Origin: JBBDNV01 sp040877415
Lineage (GTDB): Bacteria > Planctomycetota > Planctomycetia > Pirellulales > PALSA-1355
Assembly (NCBI GenBank): GCA_040877415.1
Contig: JBBDNV010000140.1
Coordinates: forward strand, 1-64,000
Length of the DNA: 64,000 nt
Direction: 5' to 3'
Part shown: positions 27,714 through 36,631 of the stretch, piece by piece
Numbering within the stretch: the stretch's first letter is position 1
Layout: each line of letters begins with the position of its first letter
Translations under genes and position numbers: made by a program
Notes under the pieces: model-generated
What the model was told of the DNA's origin: nothing
Databases searched by the model: none
What the model saw: the letters and a program-made list of their open reading frames with translations, nothing else

Positions 27714-28067
27714 ATGATTTGGCGTCTTTCTTGGCTGACGTTGGCGGTGGTGCTGCCGGCCGGCTGCGCGAGCACGGCGCAGCCCAGGCTGCTGCATCCC
27801 GGCACGGCCCAGACACAGCAGCGGCGGGCTGAGGAATTCGATCCCTATCCGCTGCCGGAGCTGGGCCCGCCGACGGAGGCTCGGCCGCGCGGATTCCTGT
27901 TGCCGGCTTCCGACACGGAGCGCGTGCAGAACGCCGACACGTTCGTCGACCGATACCGCCAGCCGCCGCCCCCCGGTTTGTATCGTCCGCCGCGTCCGTT
28001 TGCGCGGCAATCGGTGCCGCTGGTTCCCGCGCAGCCTTCCCAGGCGCCCGCGGTGTTCGTGCCGTAG
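27714..28067 (+). CDS. Small proline-rich lipoprotein
   Basis: 117 residues. Signal peptide MIWRLSWLTLAVVLPAGC ends in a lipobox; the mature part is short, proline/arginine-rich and without a recognised domain (DPYPLPELGPPTEARPRGF, then RQPPPPGLYRPPRPF). It is probably anchored at a membrane on the periplasmic side. ATG 27714 is preferred because it gives the complete signal peptide; the longer frame adds nothing. Function unknown. Confidence 0.7.
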   Translation: MIWRLSWLTLAVVLPAGCASTAQPRLLHPGTAQTQQRRAEEFDPYPLPELGPPTEARPRGFLLPASDTERVQNADTFVDRYRQPPPPGLYRPPRPFARQSVPLVPAQPSQAPAVFVP

Positions 28068-28186
28068 CGGCGAACGGCCGATTCGCCGGTTTGTGCCGGC
28101 AGGCGCGCGTTTTTTGCTCGCCCGCGGGCCGTCGAACGGGGTATCATGACGATGGCCGTTTTGCCCCCGTTTCACGAGCCCGTCCC

Positions 28187-29038
28187 ATGCCCCGATCCGC
28201 CACTCCACAACAACCGCCGGCCGCGGATGCGGCCGCATCGAGCGGCTCGATGCGATTGCAAAAGATCTTGGCCGCGTCCGGCTTGGGCAGCCGCCGGCAA
28301 TGCGAGCAGTTGATCGTCGCCGGCCGCGTCGAAGTCGATCGCCGCGTCGTGACCGAGCTGGGCGCCAAGGCCGATCCGGCGCATCAGGAGATTCGCGTCG
28401 ACGGCGTCGGGCTCGCCAAACCAAGGCTCGTGTACTTTGCCGTCAACAAGCCCCCGGGCGTCGTTTCCACCAGCCGCGATCCGACGGGCCGGCCGCGCGT
28501 GATCGACCTGGTGCCGTATCGGGGTCGATTGTTTACCGTCGGCCGGCTCGACATGTCGAGCGAAGGCTTGATCCTCGTGACCAACGACGGCGCGCTGGCC
28601 GACCGCCTGACGCATCCGCGCTACGGCGTGGAAAAGACCTACCAGGTTGAGGTCGCCGGGACGCTTGTGCGCGAGCAATTCGCCAGGTTGCAGCACGGCG
28701 TTCATCTGGCCCAAGGGTTCGCGCGCGTCGTTTCGGCCCGGGTCGTGCGCGTCTACCGGCAAAGCACGCAGTTGGAAATCGTGCTGTCCGAGGGGCGCAA
28801 CCGCGAGATTCGCCGCATCCTGGCCCGCGTGGGACACAAGGTCTTGCGGCTAAGGCGCATCGCCATCGGGCCGTTGCGGCTGGCCGACTTGCCGCCCGGG
28901 CAAGCGCGCCCGCTGGAGCGCGACGAAGTGCGCCGCTTGAAACGATTTGCCCGCGCCGACTCGCGCCGCTCCGCGGCCGGCCGTCGCACAAAACGGGGCC
29001 GCCCGCCCGCCGGGCAGGTTCGATCGTCGAAAACTTAG
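28187..29038 (+). CDS. rluB: Pseudouridine synthase, RsuA/RluB family
   Basis: 283 residues. An N-terminal S4 domain (MRLQKILAASGLGSRRQCEQ, residues ~22-80) is followed by the synthase domain with the catalytic Asp in GRLDMSSEGLILVTNDG, VEKTYQVEV and EGRNREIRRILARVGH. The C-terminal 40 residues are Arg/Lys-rich and probably bind RNA. It modifies a uridine in rRNA; whether it is RluB (23S 2605) or a paralogue cannot be decided here. ATG 28187 or 28250 could be the start. The next gene starts 33 bases downstream. Confidence 0.87.
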   Translation: MPRSATPQQPPAADAAASSGSMRLQKILAASGLGSRRQCEQLIVAGRVEVDRRVVTELGAKADPAHQEIRVDGVGLAKPRLVYFAVNKPPGVVSTSRDPTGRPRVIDLVPYRGRLFTVGRLDMSSEGLILVTNDGALADRLTHPRYGVEKTYQVEVAGTLVREQFARLQHGVHLAQGFARVVSARVVRVYRQSTQLEIVLSEGRNREIRRILARVGHKVLRLRRIAIGPLRLADLPPGQARPLERDEVRRLKRFARADSRRSAAGRRTKRGRPPAGQVRSSKT

Positions 29039-29071
29039 CGCGCACGAATCCGCGATTTTCCCTCGAGCACC

Positions 29072-30949
29072 ATGTCCACGATTCCCGAACTGCTCCGCTC
29101 GGCCGTCCAACTGCACAAAGGCGGCCAGTTCGACCAGGCGCGACGGATTTACGAGCAGTTGCTCGAGCTCGATCCGAACCATGCCGATGCGCTGAACCTG
29201 CTCGGCTTGATCGGCTGGCAGACCGGCCAATATGCCCGGGCCGTCGAGCACTTGCGCAAGGCCATCCAAATCGACAATACGCAGGCCGCGTTTTTCGCCA
29301 ACCTGGGCGAAGCGTATCGCGGTTTGCAAAGATTCGACGAGGCCATCGAGAATTACCAACAGGCCATCCGCCTCGAACCCTCCGTCGCCGTTGCGCACCT
29401 CAAATTGGCGACGTTGTTCGAGCGGACCGGGCGCGTCGACCGCGCAATCGACAGCTACGAGCGCGCTTTGCAACTCGAGCCACGCCGTCTGGAAACGCTC
29501 GTTCGCCTGGGGGGCGTGCGCAAGCAACAGGGCAATCTGGCCGCCGCCGGGGATTGTTACCGCCGGGCCATCCTCGCGCACCCGGCCTCGGCCCTGGCGC
29601 ATTTCGAAATGGGGAACGTCTGCCAGGTGCAAGGCCGACTGGACGACGCGATCGCCAGCTATCGCCAGGCCATCGCTTTCCAGTCGGGCTATGCCGAAGC
29701 CGAGTGCAACCTGGGCAATGCGTTGCGCGAGCGGGGGCGGCTTTCCGAGGCGCTGGCGCACTTGCAGCACGCGGCCGCACAGCGCCCCGACATGGCGCCC
29801 GTCCACAGCAACCTGGGTGTCGTGCTGCAAGACTTGGGGCGGCTCGACGAAGCACGCTCCTGCCTCGAGCGCGCGCTGGAGCTCGAGCCCGCTCGTGCCG
29901 AGTTTCTTTTCAACATGGGAACCATCTTGAAAGATCAGGCCCGAGTGGAAGAGGCCATCGAATGGCACGATCGCGCGCTCGAGGCTCAGCCCGACTTTCG
30001 CCAGGCGCTTTGCGGCCGTGGCACGGCCCTTTTGAGCCTCGGCCGATTCGCCGAAGGCTGGGCCGGTTACGAGTACCGCGTCGGTTGTCCACTTTACGAT
30101 ACGCTCCGGTTCCCGCAGCCGCTCTGGGACGGCTCGCCGCTGGCGGGCCGCCGGCTGCTCGTCCATTGCGAGCAGGGACTCGGCGATACGATGCAGTTCA
30201 TTCGCTATCTGCCGCTCGTGCGCAAGCGGGTCCAAAACGTAACCGTAGCCGCCCGCGCGTCGCTCGTGCCCCTGCTGGAGCAGTCGGGCTACTCGCCGTT
30301 GGTGGCCCGCGACGGGCCGCTGCCGCCGTTCGACGTGCACGCGCCCTTGATGAGCCTGCCCGGCATCTTCGGCACGCAAGTCGACAGCGTGCCGGCCGCT
30401 GTGCCGTATCTTTCGGTCGATCAGTCCCGCGTGGACCGCCTGCGCGCGGAGCTGCAAAAATATCCCGGCTTCAAGGTCGGCATCGCCTGGCAGGGCCGCC
30501 CGAATTTTCGCGGCGACCTGCTGCGTTCGATTCCCTTGGAGCGCTTCGCGCCGTTGGCGCAAGTCGAGGGCGTGCGATTGCTCAGTCTGCAGAAAGGTCC
30601 CGGCGCCCAACAGATCTCCGCGCTGGCCGGCCGTTTCGAATTCGTCGACCTGGCCCCCGCGCTCGACAATGACGGGGCGTTTTTGGACACCGCGGCCGTG
30701 ATCCAGTGCCTCGATCTGGTGATCTCCTCCGACACGGCCGTTGCGCACCTGGCCGGGGCCCTCGGCGCGCGCGTCTGGGTGGCCTTGTCGGCGGCTCCCG
30801 ACTGGCGCTGGATGTACGGCCGCGACGACAGCCCCTGGTATCCCACCCTGCGCCTATTTCGCCAGAGCAAATTGGGCGAGTGGCCCGACGTGTTCGAACG
30901 CATGGCGGGCGAGCTAAGAAAACTCGCCGCGGGCTCTTCCGCGCCGTAA
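29072..30949 (+). CDS. TPR protein with glycosyltransferase-like C-terminal domain
   Basis: 625 residues. Residues 1 to about 335 form roughly nine tandem TPR units (repeated pattern such as YEQLLELDPNHADALNLLG). From about 345 the chain has the fold pattern of the domain found at the end of many bacterial TPR/O-GlcNAc-transferase-like proteins: LLVHCEQGLGDTMQFIRYLP, FKVGIAWQGRPNFRGDLLRS, and SSDTAVAHLAGALGARVWVA, the last resembling the nucleotide-sugar site of GT9-like enzymes. Catalysis is not proven; target and sugar are unknown. No signal peptide. Confidence 0.85.
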   Translation: MSTIPELLRSAVQLHKGGQFDQARRIYEQLLELDPNHADALNLLGLIGWQTGQYARAVEHLRKAIQIDNTQAAFFANLGEAYRGLQRFDEAIENYQQAIRLEPSVAVAHLKLATLFERTGRVDRAIDSYERALQLEPRRLETLVRLGGVRKQQGNLAAAGDCYRRAILAHPASALAHFEMGNVCQVQGRLDDAIASYRQAIAFQSGYAEAECNLGNALRERGRLSEALAHLQHAAAQRPDMAPVHSNLGVVLQDLGRLDEARSCLERALELEPARAEFLFNMGTILKDQARVEEAIEWHDRALEAQPDFRQALCGRGTALLSLGRFAEGWAGYEYRVGCPLYDTLRFPQPLWDGSPLAGRRLLVHCEQGLGDTMQFIRYLPLVRKRVQNVTVAARASLVPLLEQSGYSPLVARDGPLPPFDVHAPLMSLPGIFGTQVDSVPAAVPYLSVDQSRVDRLRAELQKYPGFKVGIAWQGRPNFRGDLLRSIPLERFAPLAQVEGVRLLSLQKGPGAQQISALAGRFEFVDLAPALDNDGAFLDTAAVIQCLDLVISSDTAVAHLAGALGARVWVALSAAPDWRWMYGRDDSPWYPTLRLFRQSKLGEWPDVFERMAGELRKLAAGSSAP

Positions 30950-30956
30950 ACGAGCA

Positions 30957-31532
30957 TTAACCGGTTCTGCGCCGGCGCCGCAGCCCGATCAACACGACCA
31001 GGCCCACGCTGAGCAACACGATCGTGCTGGGCTCAGGAACCTCGGTAACGGGCGAGAAGCTCAGCCAGGCGCCGCCAGCTGTCAGGCCCTCCGTGACCCG
31101 AATCGTGAACTGGTGGGTACCCGCCGTCAGGAGATATTCGTCCAACTCGCCGTGGAAGAAGCCGGAGTCGTCGAAGAAGGAATTGTCCCACGCCACCGGC
31201 GAGTCGTCGGCCCAAAGCTCGAACACGTCACCGGGCACGAAACCGTCGAGCGCTACCGCGTCCACCGTCGAGAGTGTCCCGACGGTCAACTCATAAATCG
31301 GGTCAAAAGTAGGTGGACCGCCGTCGGGGCTGCCAATGCTACTGATGAACACCGGCAGCTCCTCGCCGCCCCAGTAGAAACGCTGGTCGATCTCCACGGC
31401 GTCGAGGCCGGTGAGCGGATCGACGACAAGGGGTTCGGCCTGACAAGCGGCCGAGGTGAACCAGCCGACTAAGAAAAGAGCACAGATGGTTGTAGCCGTG
31501 ATCCGTCGAAAGCCCGATGCATGAGTATTCAT
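30957..31532 (-). CDS. PEP-CTERM anchored secreted protein
   Basis: 191 residues. A signal peptide (ICALFLVGWFTSAACQA) starts it; the C-terminus is a full PEP-CTERM sorting tail: VPEPSTIVLLSVGLVVLIGL followed by RRRRR. The body is acidic, with beta-strand character (FELWADDSPVAWDNSFFDDS, AGTHQFTIRVTEG) and no catalytic motif. It should be processed by an exosortase, which is not in this window. It is convergent with the TPR gene (7 bases apart). Confidence 0.88.
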   Translation of the reverse strand: MNTHASGFRRITATTICALFLVGWFTSAACQAEPLVVDPLTGLDAVEIDQRFYWGGEELPVFISSIGSPDGGPPTFDPIYELTVGTLSTVDAVALDGFVPGDVFELWADDSPVAWDNSFFDDSGFFHGELDEYLLTAGTHQFTIRVTEGLTAGGAWLSFSPVTEVPEPSTIVLLSVGLVVLIGLRRRRRTG

Positions 31533-31814
31533 AGGTGATGGCCCTTAACCCTAGAGAATTCCTGGACGAGAGACCCAAAGCCGAACTCCAGCGACATGAG
31601 TGTCACTGGACAGCAAGGTTCAGCTTCACGAGCGGGCCTTCAGGATTAAGGGAAAGGCGGGATTTCCCGATGACGGACAAACGGTCATTTTGGCTCACCG
31701 GTCGCCAAAGTCAAGGGTTGAACCGAAAAAAATCTGGAAAAAATCAGCCGGCCGCACATCCGCGCCTCGCATGGCTGGCTCCTTCCTGAAATGGCCAGCC
31801 AACCAGTCTAAAAA
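31533..31814. other. Intergenic region behind the PEP-CTERM gene
   Basis: No gene seen. It holds the PEP-CTERM promoter region on the minus strand and a less GC-rich tract (aaccgaaaaaaatctgg) near 31720-31745. No clear promoter hexamers could be assigned. Confidence 0.35.
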
Positions 31815-31859
31815 GTGTCACCCATGTCTCCGAACAAGTGTTACCCATGTCCCCGGTCC
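31815..31859. repeat. Tandem IS-end-like repeat remnant
   Basis: Two near-identical units, gtgtcacccatgtctccgaac (from 31815) and gtgttacccatgtccccggtc (from 31838), 23 bases apart. Motifs of this type (tgttacccatgtc) are familiar from ends of integrase-type insertion sequences in planctomycetes, which is my recollection, not a search. No transposase is near, so it would be a relic. Confidence 0.5.
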
Positions 31860-31916
31860 ATTCACAAAGCCGCGGGCTAATCTCGGGGCTGGTGTGCGAG
31901 AATCGGCGCCGCTACG

Positions 31917-32837
31917 ATGAGCCGAAATCATCCATCCCGCGCGAATGCTCGCACGCCTGCCGTGACCAATCCGCTCGACGCCGCACACTATGCCGATCGC
32001 GCCTGCCACGAGCGCGTCCGCGTGCTCGAAAACGTGAGAATCGCCCGCGATACCTACCGCGTGCGGTTCGCATGCCAGGCGCTTGCGCGGCGGATCGTGC
32101 CGGGACAGTTTCTGATGGTGCGGCTGGCCGATTGCGACGATCCGCTCCTGGGCCGTGCGCTGGCGCTGTACGACACCGTGCTGGCCGAAGCTGCGCGCGG
32201 GGAGCCCACGGGCCTCGACATCGTCTATCTGGTGATGGGCAAAATGACGAGCCGGTTGGCCCGGCTGACGCCCGGCGCCGAGTTGGAAGTATGCGGCCCC
32301 CTGGGCAACGGTTTTCCACCGCAGCAGACCGAGCACCTGATCATGGTGGCCGGCGGGATCGGCCAAACGCCGTTTCCGGCGCTCGCGCGCGAGCATTTGG
32401 GAGGTCGCCAGTACGGCGTTCCGCCGCGCCGCGTGGCGCCCGTCAAACGCGTCACGCTCTGTTACGGGGCCCGCACCAAGGAGTATCTGGCCGGCATCGA
32501 CGACTTCCGGCGGCTGGGAGTCGAGGTTTCCCTCAGTACCGACGACGGCACGGCGGGGCATCACGGTCTGGTGACCGAAGTGCTCCAAGACGTTTTAGAC
32601 GATTCGCCCGAGGCCCGCGTCGTGTGCTGCGGGCCCGAGCCGATGATGGAGGCTGTCGCGCGATTGACGGCCGCGCGCGGGATTCCCTGCCAGGTTTCGC
32701 TGGAGACGCCGATGGCCTGCGGCATCGGCATCTGTTTCAGTTGCGTGGCCCGGGTGCGCGATGATCGCGGCGGCTGGGACTATCGCCGCACCTGCGTCGA
32801 GGGGCCGGTCTTCGACGCCCGCCACATCGAGTGGTGA
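31917..32837 (+). CDS. pyrK: Dihydroorotate dehydrogenase electron-transfer subunit (PyrK-like)
   Basis: 306 residues. FAD/NAD-binding ferredoxin-reductase fold with a C-terminal [2Fe-2S] site: four cysteines in CGIGICFSC and RRTC. FAD region RIVPGQFLMVRLAD, NAD region MVAGGIGQTPFPAL, CCGPEPMMEAV. PyrK hands electrons from NAD-linked reactions to PyrD class 1B. About 30 N-terminal residues precede the domain. The partner pyrD is not adjacent, which is unusual; a role with another oxidoreductase is possible but the cysteine pattern fits PyrK best. Confidence 0.88.
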   Translation: MSRNHPSRANARTPAVTNPLDAAHYADRACHERVRVLENVRIARDTYRVRFACQALARRIVPGQFLMVRLADCDDPLLGRALALYDTVLAEAARGEPTGLDIVYLVMGKMTSRLARLTPGAELEVCGPLGNGFPPQQTEHLIMVAGGIGQTPFPALAREHLGGRQYGVPPRRVAPVKRVTLCYGARTKEYLAGIDDFRRLGVEVSLSTDDGTAGHHGLVTEVLQDVLDDSPEARVVCCGPEPMMEAVARLTAARGIPCQVSLETPMACGIGICFSCVARVRDDRGGWDYRRTCVEGPVFDARHIEW

Positions 32838-32917
32838 AAAAAGGGATAAATCCAATGATCGCGGTCAAAATTGGACTTATCCAGTTCTCCCTTTTTTTGG
32901 CGCCGGCGCGGCGGGGC

Positions 32918-33187
32918 TTACTTCCCCTTGCCGGCCTTCAGCGCGGCCGAGAGTCGCGACTTGACGCGCGCGGCCAGATTGGCGTGGACGACGCCAGCGG
33001 CCGCCGCCTTGTCGAGGCGTTTGGCTGCCAGGCGGAATTCGGTCTCGCCGGTCGTGACGTCGCCGGCGGCGACTGCTTCGCGAACCTTGCGGACTTGCGT
33101 CCTGACGGCGCTTTTGACCGAGCGGTTGCGGGCGCGGCGCGCCAGATTTTGGCGGAGGCGTTTCTTGGCGCTGTTGCTGTTGGGCAT
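32918..33187 (-). CDS. rpsT: 30S ribosomal protein S20
   Basis: 89 residues, basic and helical. The start MPNSNSAKKRLRQNLARRAR and the pattern of Lys/Arg/Ala with KRLDKAAAAGVVHANLAARV are characteristic. S20 binds 16S rRNA early in assembly. It stands alone, as in most bacteria. Confidence 0.96.
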   Translation of the reverse strand: MPNSNSAKKRLRQNLARRARNRSVKSAVRTQVRKVREAVAAGDVTTGETEFRLAAKRLDKAAAAGVVHANLAARVKSRLSAALKAGKGK

Positions 33188-33269
33188 GGCAAATCTCGGG
33201 AAGTCGTGCCGGCGGAAGGTTTCAAAGTCAGTGCGCCCAACGCGACGGAAACCTTGGGCGGCCAGAGAA

Positions 33270-34712
33270 TCACCCTTTATTACGAATTTTGGTGATCCTG
33301 TCCAGTAGTTGTGGCACGTCTTTGTAACTGAATTCGAGGCTGGCCAGTTCGTTCAGGTGTTTTTCGGCCCGGTCCAGCTCGTCCGATGCGTGCGGTTGCT
33401 TGGCGGCCAGGTCTTTTTCCGCTAGCGCCAGCGCCAGCCTGCCGGCCAGGTACAGAGCCCACTTGCGGTCGTCGACCTCGCGCGCGGAGAGCGCCTCGAG
33501 CGACGCCTCATAGTTCTGCATCGCCAGCTTATACTGCTTGATGGCTTGAAAGCACTCGCCGAGCCCCAGGTGTACCTTGGCCTTGGTCTTGGGATCGCCG
33601 GTGGCCCCCTGAAAGCTGCCGATGGCCTCCTGGAATTGCTCCGCCTTTTTCAACCGCGTCGCCAGCTCGAACTTGTGGCGCAGGTTGTTCGGATAGCGCT
33701 CGCTGCGGTTGCGATAGACGTCCAGCTCGGCGGAATTCAACTCCTTCTTCATCTTCCGGTACAGCGTGACCGCCTCGGGCGTCCGCTCTTTTCCCGCCTT
33801 TGATTTGGCCACCGAAAGCTGCGCGCGGGCGGTGCGCAGTTGCGAATCTTCCAGGCGTTCGCGCACCATCACGTCGCCGCCCGACGCTTCCAGCCCCTTG
33901 CGCAGCACCTCTTCGGCTTGCTGGTAGCGTTCTTCGCGGGTGTGCAGGTCGGCCAGCTCGAAATACAACCCGATGTCCTCGGGCTTTTTGGCGATGGCCC
34001 GTTCCAGGCGTTGAACCGGGGTGAAGCGGGATTCTTTGTCGGTGAGCTCTTCGAGCTTGTCCTTGTCGGCTCGCCCGGCCTGGCTGCCTTCGGCTTCCTC
34101 GTATTTTCCGGAGGAGATTGTTTTTTCGATGGCCAAATCGGCCACGGCCCGGCCGGCCTCTTCGTCGCCCGGCCTGGCCTGCTCGACGCGATGCCAACAG
34201 GCGATGGCCTGGTCGAAGTGACCCAATGCGGCCAGCGCCCGGCCGCACTTGCGATTCACTTCGGCATCCTTCGGGTTGACGTCGAGCGCCTGCTTGAGAT
34301 AGGTGAGCTGGGCCTCGTCGAAATGCAGCTCACCGGCGGCGTCGGCCATGGCCGAAAGCGTCATGATGTCCCAGGGATGGAGCTTCAAGACGTCCCAGCC
34401 TTTTTCCAGCACGGCGCTCCAGTCCTTGGAATACTGCGATTTCTTCACGACCCCCTGCAGCACCTTGAACTTCGGCGCGCTGGTAAAGCCCGCGCCCTTT
34501 TTGTTGTCGTTGTATCTCTTGCCCAGGCTCGCCAGGTACTGCTTGATGTAAATGCCGTTGGCCGGGTCGCCCTTGACGCAGGTGTCGAACATGTCGGCGG
34601 CGTAATCGAAATTGGCGGTCGCCGCGCTTTTGCACCCGTGCTCGAAACACTGCTGCAAGCGCCGCCGGATGGCCGGCGGAAGCGGCTGGCGGCCTGGAGT
34701 TTCGGTGGCCAT
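33270..34712 (-). CDS. TPR-repeat protein, unknown role
   Basis: 480 residues, cytoplasmic (no signal peptide). Helical repeats cover most of the chain, for example YLKQALDVNPKDAEVNRKCG and RLERAIAKKPEDIGLYFELA; the middle (about 200-240) is charged. The N-terminal block around ADMFDTCVKGDPANGIYIKQ is shared with similar planctomycete proteins. It lies upstream of rpsT on the same strand with 82 bases between. Probably a scaffold; no partner can be named. Confidence 0.85.
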   Translation of the reverse strand: MATETPGRQPLPPAIRRRLQQCFEHGCKSAATANFDYAADMFDTCVKGDPANGIYIKQYLASLGKRYNDNKKGAGFTSAPKFKVLQGVVKKSQYSKDWSAVLEKGWDVLKLHPWDIMTLSAMADAAGELHFDEAQLTYLKQALDVNPKDAEVNRKCGRALAALGHFDQAIACWHRVEQARPGDEEAGRAVADLAIEKTISSGKYEEAEGSQAGRADKDKLEELTDKESRFTPVQRLERAIAKKPEDIGLYFELADLHTREERYQQAEEVLRKGLEASGGDVMVRERLEDSQLRTARAQLSVAKSKAGKERTPEAVTLYRKMKKELNSAELDVYRNRSERYPNNLRHKFELATRLKKAEQFQEAIGSFQGATGDPKTKAKVHLGLGECFQAIKQYKLAMQNYEASLEALSAREVDDRKWALYLAGRLALALAEKDLAAKQPHASDELDRAEKHLNELASLEFSYKDVPQLLDRITKIRNKG

Positions 34713-34961
34713 CGATGGCGTGGGGGTTCGACAGGTTCGGTTTTTTTGTACCTTTCAGGGCGCGCTAAAACCGACGATAATAGATCATTCCGCGAGCGCC
34801 TCGCAACCCTTTATTTTACTCGCGCCCGCGCGGCGAAACAACGCGCCGCGGCCGCACGCGACTCGCGCAACCGTCAGCCCGTCGCGGCCACCCGCCCTTG
34901 CCCGGCGCGCAGGGTGCGTGGATTTGAAAAGCAAGCCGGCAAGCCGACCAACGAACGCCCC

Positions 34962-36470
34962 ATGCCCCAAGCAATCGGCAAAGTCTATCTCGTCGGCGGC
35001 GGGCCGGGCGATCCGGCGTTGATTACGCTGCGCGGTTGCCAGTGCCTGGCGCGGGCCGACGTCGTGCTCTACGACTACTTGATCAACCCGCAGATCCTCG
35101 CGCACGCCAAACCCGAGGCCGAGCTGGTTTGCCTGGGACGCCACGGCCGCGGCCGCATCATGCCGCAAGCTGAAATCAACGCCCACCTGGTGCGCCACGC
35201 GCGCGAGGGCCGCACGGTCGTGCGCCTCAAAGCGGGCGATCCGGTCGTCTTTGCTCACGCCGCCGAAGAAATCGGCGCTTTGGAATCGGCCGGCGTATCC
35301 TACGAAATCGTGCCCGGCATCACCGCCGCGCTGGCCGTCGGCAGCTATGCGGCAATCCCACTGACGCAAGGCGACTCGGCCTCGGCACTGGCCCTCGTGA
35401 CCGGGCAGGAACGCAAAGGCAAGTCGCTTGCGCTCGACTACCCGGCCCTGGCCGCCTTTCCCGGCACGCTCGTGTTCTACATGGGAGTGACCACCGCCAA
35501 ACAGTGGTGCGCGCGATTGATCGCCGCGGGCAAGCCGGGCGACACGCCGGCCGCCATCGTCAGGCGCTGTTCGCTGGCGGATCAGCAGACGATTCCCTGC
35601 ACGCTGGGCAGCGTGGCCGAAGAAATCCAATCGCGCCGTTTGCGGCCGCCGGCGGTGGTCGTCGTCGGACCGGTGGCCGCTATGGCGGGGCGTCACGGCT
35701 GGTTCGTCGAGCGGCCGCTGTTCGGCGTGCGCGTCCTGGTTACGCGTGCCGCTCATCAGGCGCCGGCGCTGGCCGCCGCGCTTGCCGATCTCGGCGCCTT
35801 AGTGCTGGTGCAACCGGCCATCGAAATCGCTCCCCCGGCCGATTGGCAGCCGGTCGATCGGGCCCTTTCGCAGTTAGACCGGTTCGATTGGCTGGTGTTC
35901 GCAAGCGCCAACGGCGTGCGCGCCTGCTTGGACCGATTGCTCGCCGAGCGCGATTTGCGCGCCTTGGGCCGCGTGAAGCTGGCCGCGATCGGCCCGGGCA
36001 GTGCCGAGGAACTGGCGCGCTATCGTCTGCGCGCCGACGTCGTGCCCGACGAATTTCGGGCCGAATCGCTGGCCGCGGCCTTAGGCAACGAAGCGGCCCT
36101 GGGCAAGCGTTTCCTTTTGGTCCGGGCCAGCCGCGGACGCGAAGTGCTGGCAGACCAGCTCACCACTGCCGGCGCCGTCGTCGAGCAAATCGTCGTCTAC
36201 ACGAGCCGCGACGTCGCCCAGCCGGAAGCAGAGATCGCCGGCCAACTGCGCGACGGCAAGATCGATTGGATCACGGTCACCAGTTCGGCCATCGCCCGCT
36301 CGCTGGCCCACTTGTTCGGCGTCGAGCTGCGCAAATGCCGGCTGGCGACGATCAGCCCCGTCACGTCGGCCACCCTGCGCGAATTGGGCTACGACGTGGC
36401 CGTCGAGGCCGAAGAGTACACGACTGCCGGCCTGGTCAAGGCGATCTCGACCGCCGAGGGGCACCACTAG
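34962..36470 (+). CDS. cobA-hemD: Fused uroporphyrinogen-III C-methyltransferase / uroporphyrinogen-III synthase
   Basis: 502 residues. Residues 1-245 are the SAM-dependent methyltransferase: VYLVGGGPGDPALITLRG, VVLYDYLINP, VRLKAGDPVVFAHAAEE, GITAALAVGSYAAIPLT. From about 250 comes HemD: VRVLVTRAAHQAPALAAALA, FDWLVFASANGVRACLDRLL, ITVTSSAIARSLAHLFG. It ties the branch point of tetrapyrrole synthesis (haem versus precorrin-2/sirohaem) into one chain, as in several Firmicutes and planctomycetes. ATG 34962; upstream frame residues are unconserved. Confidence 0.95.
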   Translation: MPQAIGKVYLVGGGPGDPALITLRGCQCLARADVVLYDYLINPQILAHAKPEAELVCLGRHGRGRIMPQAEINAHLVRHAREGRTVVRLKAGDPVVFAHAAEEIGALESAGVSYEIVPGITAALAVGSYAAIPLTQGDSASALALVTGQERKGKSLALDYPALAAFPGTLVFYMGVTTAKQWCARLIAAGKPGDTPAAIVRRCSLADQQTIPCTLGSVAEEIQSRRLRPPAVVVVGPVAAMAGRHGWFVERPLFGVRVLVTRAAHQAPALAAALADLGALVLVQPAIEIAPPADWQPVDRALSQLDRFDWLVFASANGVRACLDRLLAERDLRALGRVKLAAIGPGSAEELARYRLRADVVPDEFRAESLAAALGNEAALGKRFLLVRASRGREVLADQLTTAGAVVEQIVVYTSRDVAQPEAEIAGQLRDGKIDWITVTSSAIARSLAHLFGVELRKCRLATISPVTSATLRELGYDVAVEAEEYTTAGLVKAISTAEGHH

Positions 36471-36487
36471 CGGAAACGTGGTGCCAA

Positions 36488-36505
36488 GGGTGGCTCGCCC
36501 ACCCG
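36488..36505. repeat. Short dispersed hairpin
   Basis: gggtggctcgcccaccc, a six-pair stem just after cobA-hemD, with ggtgccaagg before and gtgctg after. This unit is of the same dispersed palindromic kind as others in the window. Confidence 0.55.
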
Positions 36506-36631
36506 TGCTGTCACCGCGAGAAAGCGTGCTAGCACTATCTTGCATTCAAGCGGCCGCGGTCGGTTTGCCGATTTGGATAAAGGATTGCCCGCCTCCCCCA
36601 CGCTTCCCGCCTTTTGAGACGAAGTCCTCCC

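Noticed and set aside
31917..32837. PyrK gene as part of a pyr operon
   Set aside because: Neighbours are a PEP-CTERM gene and rpsT; no pyr gene is adjacent, so no operon can be claimed.
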